In this document: positions 15,286 through 18,000 of the stretch, piece after piece
Numbering within the stretch: position 1 is the first letter of the stretch
How the letters are laid out: the number at the start of each line of letters is the position of its first letter
Assembly: GCA_964511635.1 (NCBI GenBank)
Contig: CAZEGC010000015.1
Location: 1-18,000 of the forward strand
Direction of reading: 5' to 3'
Length of the DNA: 18,000 nucleotides
Source of the DNA: CAZEGC01 sp964511635
GTDB taxonomy: Bacteria > Patescibacteriota > Saccharimonadia > Saccharimonadales > Saccharimonadaceae
Position numbers and translations under genes: made by a program
Notes under the pieces: model-generated
What the model was told of the DNA's origin: nothing
What the model saw: the letters and a program-made list of their open reading frames with translations, nothing else
The model's database searches: none

Positions 15286-15328
15286 GTAAGTAACCCGCTG
15301 ACTTTTAAGCGGGTTACTTACATTTTTA
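15286..15328 (+). terminator. fusA intrinsic terminator
   Basis: Perfect 14-bp stem GTAAGTAACCCGCT / AGCGGGTTACTTAC (15286-15299 with 15308-15321), 8-nt loop, followed by ATTTTTA. An 11-nt direct copy of the 5' arm region, CAGTAAGTAAC, overlaps the fusA stop codon (15253-15263). Confidence 0.9.
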
Positions 15329-15356
15329 ATACTGCTTGTGTCTAGTTTCGTTTTCA

Positions 15357-15362
15357 TATATC
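15357..15362 (+). promoter_or_regulatory. -10 candidate for the gene at 15371
   Basis: TATATC 8 nt before the ATG, with TTGTGT about 15 bp further upstream as a weak -35. Fits a leaderless or near-leaderless transcript. Confidence 0.35.
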
Positions 15363-15370
15363 ATCTATAC

Positions 15371-16114
15371 ATGAAGGAGACTGGAGTTCAAACAGAAAAA
15401 ATCTTTGAACAGAAGTCTAGTATCGCCCATTATTACCGCGACCTAAAAAGGGCGATGCAAGGCGGGGACTGCCGGGTCATCATGACTGGCGCTGAACAGT
15501 TCATTCGTAGCGAAATAGATGAATATAAGTTATTCCCAACTGATAAATTAGCTGAGCTAGGAATTGTACCAGGTTTAGATTATGAACCAGGGCCAGTAGT
15601 GCCTGTACATACAGCCATTGGTATGATGTATGAATCGAATCGCTTACCAAGCGGCCAGCGACTAATGAAGGAGCCCACCAAGGCCTATGAGCAATTAGCC
15701 CTACTACCCATTAGCGTAGTAGGGCCAATCCACGAATTTTCTAGTTGTCCCACAAATCAACTTGCCTGGTGGTATGCATCTGCAGTCCAGGAGCTGGTAA
15801 GCAGTACTTATTCACCCGATAATCATACCTGCATCGTTGATGGCGGAGATGATGGGTGCATTGTGGCTTCACCGTGCACTAGGGGGACTGCTGCGCTGCT
15901 ACTTGTCACGGGAATCGCGTATCCAGATTTTGAATCTGTTGAACCAGATCAACTGTCGCGCCACGTTGCCATTCAGCTCGCCAAGCTCGAAGCTGCCAAG
16001 CAGGGTAAATTAGTGTGTCCCGATACAAGTGATAAGCTCGAAGCTAGTTACAAGCAACGATACCAGGATTACTTTGGTCGGGTTGAATTAATTAATACTT
16101 TACGACAACAATAG
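15371..16114 (+). CDS. unrecognised protein between fusA and tuf
   Basis: 247 aa, no family recognised. No signal peptide or membrane helix. Visible: a charged N-terminal helix (HYYRDLKRAMQGG, about 20-32), a proline-rich stretch with LGIVPGLDYEPGPVVPVH, a cysteine-containing centre (TCIVDGGDDGCIVASPCTRG) followed by the hydrophobic helix TAALLLVTGIAYP, and an alpha-helical C-terminus rich in K, A and Q. Six cysteines in all. It looks like a soluble alpha/beta protein. The ATG at 15371 is preferred over the in-frame GTG at 15338 because a -10-like hexamer sits just before it and neither has a ribosome binding site. Transcribed alone: a terminator precedes it and the tuf promoter overlaps its end. 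Confidence 0.75.
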   Translation: MKETGVQTEKIFEQKSSIAHYYRDLKRAMQGGDCRVIMTGAEQFIRSEIDEYKLFPTDKLAELGIVPGLDYEPGPVVPVHTAIGMMYESNRLPSGQRLMKEPTKAYEQLALLPISVVGPIHEFSSCPTNQLAWWYASAVQELVSSTYSPDNHTCIVDGGDDGCIVASPCTRGTAALLLVTGIAYPDFESVEPDQLSRHVAIQLAKLEAAKQGKLVCPDTSDKLEASYKQRYQDYFGRVELINTLRQQ

Positions 16115-16127
16115 TTTTCTGTATAAT
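16099..16127 (+). promoter_or_regulatory. promoter of tuf
   Basis: TTTACG (16099-16104), a 17-bp spacer and a perfect TATAAT (16122-16127). The -35 lies inside the last codons of the preceding gene. The leader of about 58 nt holds a four-codon open frame (ATG at 16156 to TAA at 16170, MRKN) preceded by GGAG. Confidence 0.7.
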
Positions 16128-16191
16128 TAATCTATACGTCGTGGAGTATTTCTTCATGCGCAAAAATTAAGTAATAAGGAGATATAACTAA

Positions 16192-17376
16192 ATGGCAGAT
16201 TTCGATCGAAGTAAGCCCCACGTCAATGTCGGTACTATGGGCCACGTAGACCATGGTAAGACTACTTTGACAGCGGCTATTACTGCTGTGCTTGCAAAGC
16301 GTCTTCCAAGTGACGTAAACAAGTCGATTGCTTACGACCAAATTGACAATGCCCCAGAAGAAAAAGCTCGTGGTATTACCATCGCTTCTTCACACCAAGA
16401 ATACGAAAGTGAAACTCGCCACTACGCACACGTAGACATGCCGGGTCACGCCGACTACGTAAAGAACATGATTACTGGTGCTGCCCAGGTTGATGGTGCG
16501 GTATTGGTTGTATCAGCTGCTGACGGTCCAATGCCTCAGACTCGTGAACACGTTCTGCTTGCAAAGCAGGTAGGTGTGCCTCGCATCGTTGTTTTCCTAA
16601 ACAAGATGGACATGGCCGATGAAGAATTGGTTGAACTAGTTGAAATGGATGTTCGTGAACTGCTATCAAAGCACGACTTTGACGGCGACAACGCTCCAGT
16701 CATCAAGGGTTCAGCCCTAAAAGCGCTTGAAGGTGACGAAAAGTACGAAGACGCCATCATGGAACTAGTTGCAGCCATGGACAGCTTTATCGAAGAGCCA
16801 GTTCGTGACCTTGACAAGCCGTTCCTAATGCCAGTTGAGGACGTATTTTCGATTAAGGGTCGCGGTACAGTTGCCACTGGTCGTATCGAACAGGGTATCC
16901 TAAAGCTTAACGATGAAGTTGAAATCATCGGTGTAAAAGACACCCAGAAGTCTGTTGTAACTGGAATCGAAGCTTTTAAAAAGAACCTTGACCAAGGACA
17001 GGCTGGCGACAACGCTGGTGTCTTGCTGCGTGGAATCGAGCGCGATCAAATTGAACGCGGACAGGTTCTTGCAAAGCCAGGTTCAATCACTCCTCATACC
17101 GAGTTTGACGCTGAAGTCTACATCTTGAAAAAAGAAGAAGGTGGACGTCACACACCATTCAGCAAAGGTTACAAGCCTCAGTTCTACTTCCGTACAACTG
17201 ACGTAACTGGTGAAGTTGAGCTTCCAGCTGATAAGGAAATGGTGATGCCAGGTGACACAGTAACCTTCAAGGTGAAGTTGCTAGCTCCGATCGCCATGGA
17301 GCAAGGTCTAAACTTTGCTATTCGTGAAGGTGGTCGCACAGTCGGTGCAGGTGTTGTTACTGGGATTACCAAGTAA
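16192..17376 (+). CDS. tuf: translation elongation factor Tu
   Basis: EF-Tu delivers aminoacyl-tRNA to the ribosomal A site as a GTP complex. 394 aa, normal length. Seen: G1 GHVDHGKTT (17-25), G2 RGITI, G3 DMPGHADYVKNM (the usual C after D is M83), G4 NKMD (137-140, canonical) and G5 GSALKAL. Domains II and III carry GRGTVATGRIEQG (usual R after VE is Q), GQAGDNAGVLLRG, HTPFSKGYKPQFYFRTTDVTG, given here only as KPQFYFRTTDVTG, and REGGRTVGAGVV. AAGGAG lies 9 nt before the ATG. It is its own unit, split from fusA by one unrelated gene. Codon use still includes many CTA leucines despite expected high expression. Confidence 0.99.
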   Translation: MADFDRSKPHVNVGTMGHVDHGKTTLTAAITAVLAKRLPSDVNKSIAYDQIDNAPEEKARGITIASSHQEYESETRHYAHVDMPGHADYVKNMITGAAQVDGAVLVVSAADGPMPQTREHVLLAKQVGVPRIVVFLNKMDMADEELVELVEMDVRELLSKHDFDGDNAPVIKGSALKALEGDEKYEDAIMELVAAMDSFIEEPVRDLDKPFLMPVEDVFSIKGRGTVATGRIEQGILKLNDEVEIIGVKDTQKSVVTGIEAFKKNLDQGQAGDNAGVLLRGIERDQIERGQVLAKPGSITPHTEFDAEVYILKKEEGGRHTPFSKGYKPQFYFRTTDVTGEVELPADKEMVMPGDTVTFKVKLLAPIAMEQGLNFAIREGGRTVGAGVVTGITK

Positions 17377-17398
17377 CAATCCCTATAGCTGATCAAGT

Positions 17399-17433
17399 AA
17401 AAAGTGTCGGGTATCAAGCCCGACGCTTTTTTT
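17399..17433 (+). terminator. tuf intrinsic terminator
   Basis: 13-bp stem AAAAAGTGTCGGG / CCCGACGCTTTTT (17399-17411 with 17419-17431) with one G-T wobble and a 7-nt loop, ending in a run of seven T. Confidence 0.92.
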
Positions 17434-17483
17434 ATTGAATCATTATACGTAGGCTCGTAGACCGCGATTCATTGAAAAACTGA

Positions 17484-17511
17484 TTGAGAGCCCGGCTTAA
17501 TGTGGTATAAT
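17484..17511 (+). promoter_or_regulatory. strong promoter of rpsJ
   Basis: TTGAGA (17484-17489), a 16-bp spacer and a perfect TATAAT (17506-17511) preceded by TG-G, so an extended -10 as well. Start expected near 17518. Confidence 0.8.
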
Positions 17512-17529
17512 TTCAATATATATTAAATT

Positions 17530-17578
17530 TATTTCGAGAACTTGTCTGGTAGTCACTCCAGCTCAAGGTTACGAAATA
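17530..17578 (+). promoter_or_regulatory. structured rpsJ leader (long imperfect stem-loop)
   Basis: Nested complementary arms: TATTTCG (17530-17536) with CGAAATA (17572-17578), CTTG (17541-17544) with CAAG (17564-17567), and CTGG (17546-17549) with CCAG (17558-17561), around an 8-nt loop TAGTCACT. The 4-by-4 internal loop can itself form an A-U and a G-U pair. The helix ends 6 nt before the GAGGAGA ribosome binding site (17585-17591). Its position suggests control of S10 synthesis; the ligand is unknown. Confidence 0.55.
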
Positions 17579-17598
17579 GTACATGAGGAGAATGAACA

Positions 17599-17916
17599 AT
17601 GGCAAAAAACGAGTCGCTTCGCATTCGTATTCGCTTGAAGGCATATGACCACAAGGTTATAGACCAGTCAGCAAAACAAATTATCGACACAGCGGTACGC
17701 ACCGGTGCATCAATCGCGGGACCAGTACCCCTACCGACACGTCGCAGCACCTTTACTGTAGTGAAAAGCCCGCACGTTTATAAGACTGGCGGGGAAGCAT
17801 TTGAAATGCGCGTCCATAAGCGCCTAATTGACATCACAAATGCCACACCAAAAACGATTGATAACTTGCAGAACCTAAGCCTACCAGCTGGTGTAGACGC
17901 AGAAATTAGAATGTAG
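17599..17916 (+). CDS. rpsJ: 30S ribosomal protein S10
   Basis: S10 of the 30S head, also the NusE partner of NusB and NusG in transcription antitermination. 105 aa, normal length. Seen: RIRIRLKAYDHKVIDQSAKQI, given here only as RLKAYDHKVIDQSAK, then RTGASIAGPVPLPTRR, SPHVYKTGGEAFEMR, HKRLIDI and LPAGVDAEI. The tip of the long hairpin (VYKTGGEAF) differs from the usual VNKKSREQF. GAGGAGA upstream fixes the start. Its own promoter, leader and terminator make it a single-gene unit, unlike the common arrangement at the head of the S10 operon. Confidence 0.98.
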   Translation: MAKNESLRIRIRLKAYDHKVIDQSAKQIIDTAVRTGASIAGPVPLPTRRSTFTVVKSPHVYKTGGEAFEMRVHKRLIDITNATPKTIDNLQNLSLPAGVDAEIRM

Positions 17917-17932
17917 TTCTTGTTCACTAATT

Positions 17933-17963
17933 AAAAATACCCAAGTTATGTTTGGGTATTTTT
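17933..17963 (+). terminator. rpsJ intrinsic terminator
   Basis: Perfect 12-bp stem AAAAATACCCAA / TTGGGTATTTTT (17933-17944 with 17952-17963), 7-nt loop GTTATGT, with T-rich sequence continuing to about 17977. It lies 17 bp after the rpsJ stop. The remaining bases to 18000 show no gene. Confidence 0.88.
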
Positions 17964-18000
17964 GTTTGTTGTTTTTTACTTTAGGAATCGCTACTAGATT

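Overview
The window looks like core chromosome of a Candidate Phyla Radiation (Patescibacteria) bacterium, most probably a Saccharibacterium (TM7). The grounds are divergent but complete RpoB/RpoC, S12, S7, EF-G, EF-Tu and S10, a DnaQ-exonuclease/UvrC-nuclease fusion, short intergenic gaps and medium GC. The genetic code is standard: one gene ends in TGA and no frame needs TGA read-through, which argues against Gracilibacteria/SR1. The phylum call is from memory of these families, not from a search.

Layout. 1-6428: rpoB (5' end cut off by the window) and rpoC, 2 bp apart. 6429-7636: a leader with a good promoter, then rpsL-rpsG, closed by a strong bidirectional terminator. 7634-13025: an accessory block holding a DUF4342 protein (-), a YggT-like membrane protein, an L-isoaspartate O-methyltransferase, a PH-like protein, an overlapping trio (unknown 64-aa protein, ChaB, 3-methyladenine DNA glycosylase), then on the minus strand the exonuclease/GIY-YIG fusion and a multi-pass membrane protein, separated by a perfect 7-bp tandem repeat. 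13088-15328: fusA with its own promoter, leader hairpin and terminator. 15371-16114: an unrecognised protein. 16099-17433: tuf with promoter and terminator. 17484-17963: rpsJ with a strong promoter, a long structured leader and its own terminator.

How it works together. The usual str operon (rpsL-rpsG-fusA-tuf) is here broken into separately controlled units, with a block of DNA- and protein-repair genes inserted between rpsG and fusA. rpsJ is detached from the S10 operon. Translation-machinery genes have Shine-Dalgarno sites, while several accessory genes have a -10-like hexamer only 6-9 nt before the start codon, which suggests leaderless mRNAs.

The most unusual content lies inside the housekeeping proteins. 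RpoC has lost all eight zinc-ligand cysteines of both beta-prime zinc sites while keeping the surrounding alignment ungapped. EF-G has an altered G4 guanine-recognition motif (NKIN instead of NKxD) together with an altered G5 motif, while EF-Tu in the same window keeps NKMD. S12 has proline at the position equivalent to E. coli K88, a classical streptomycin-resistance position.
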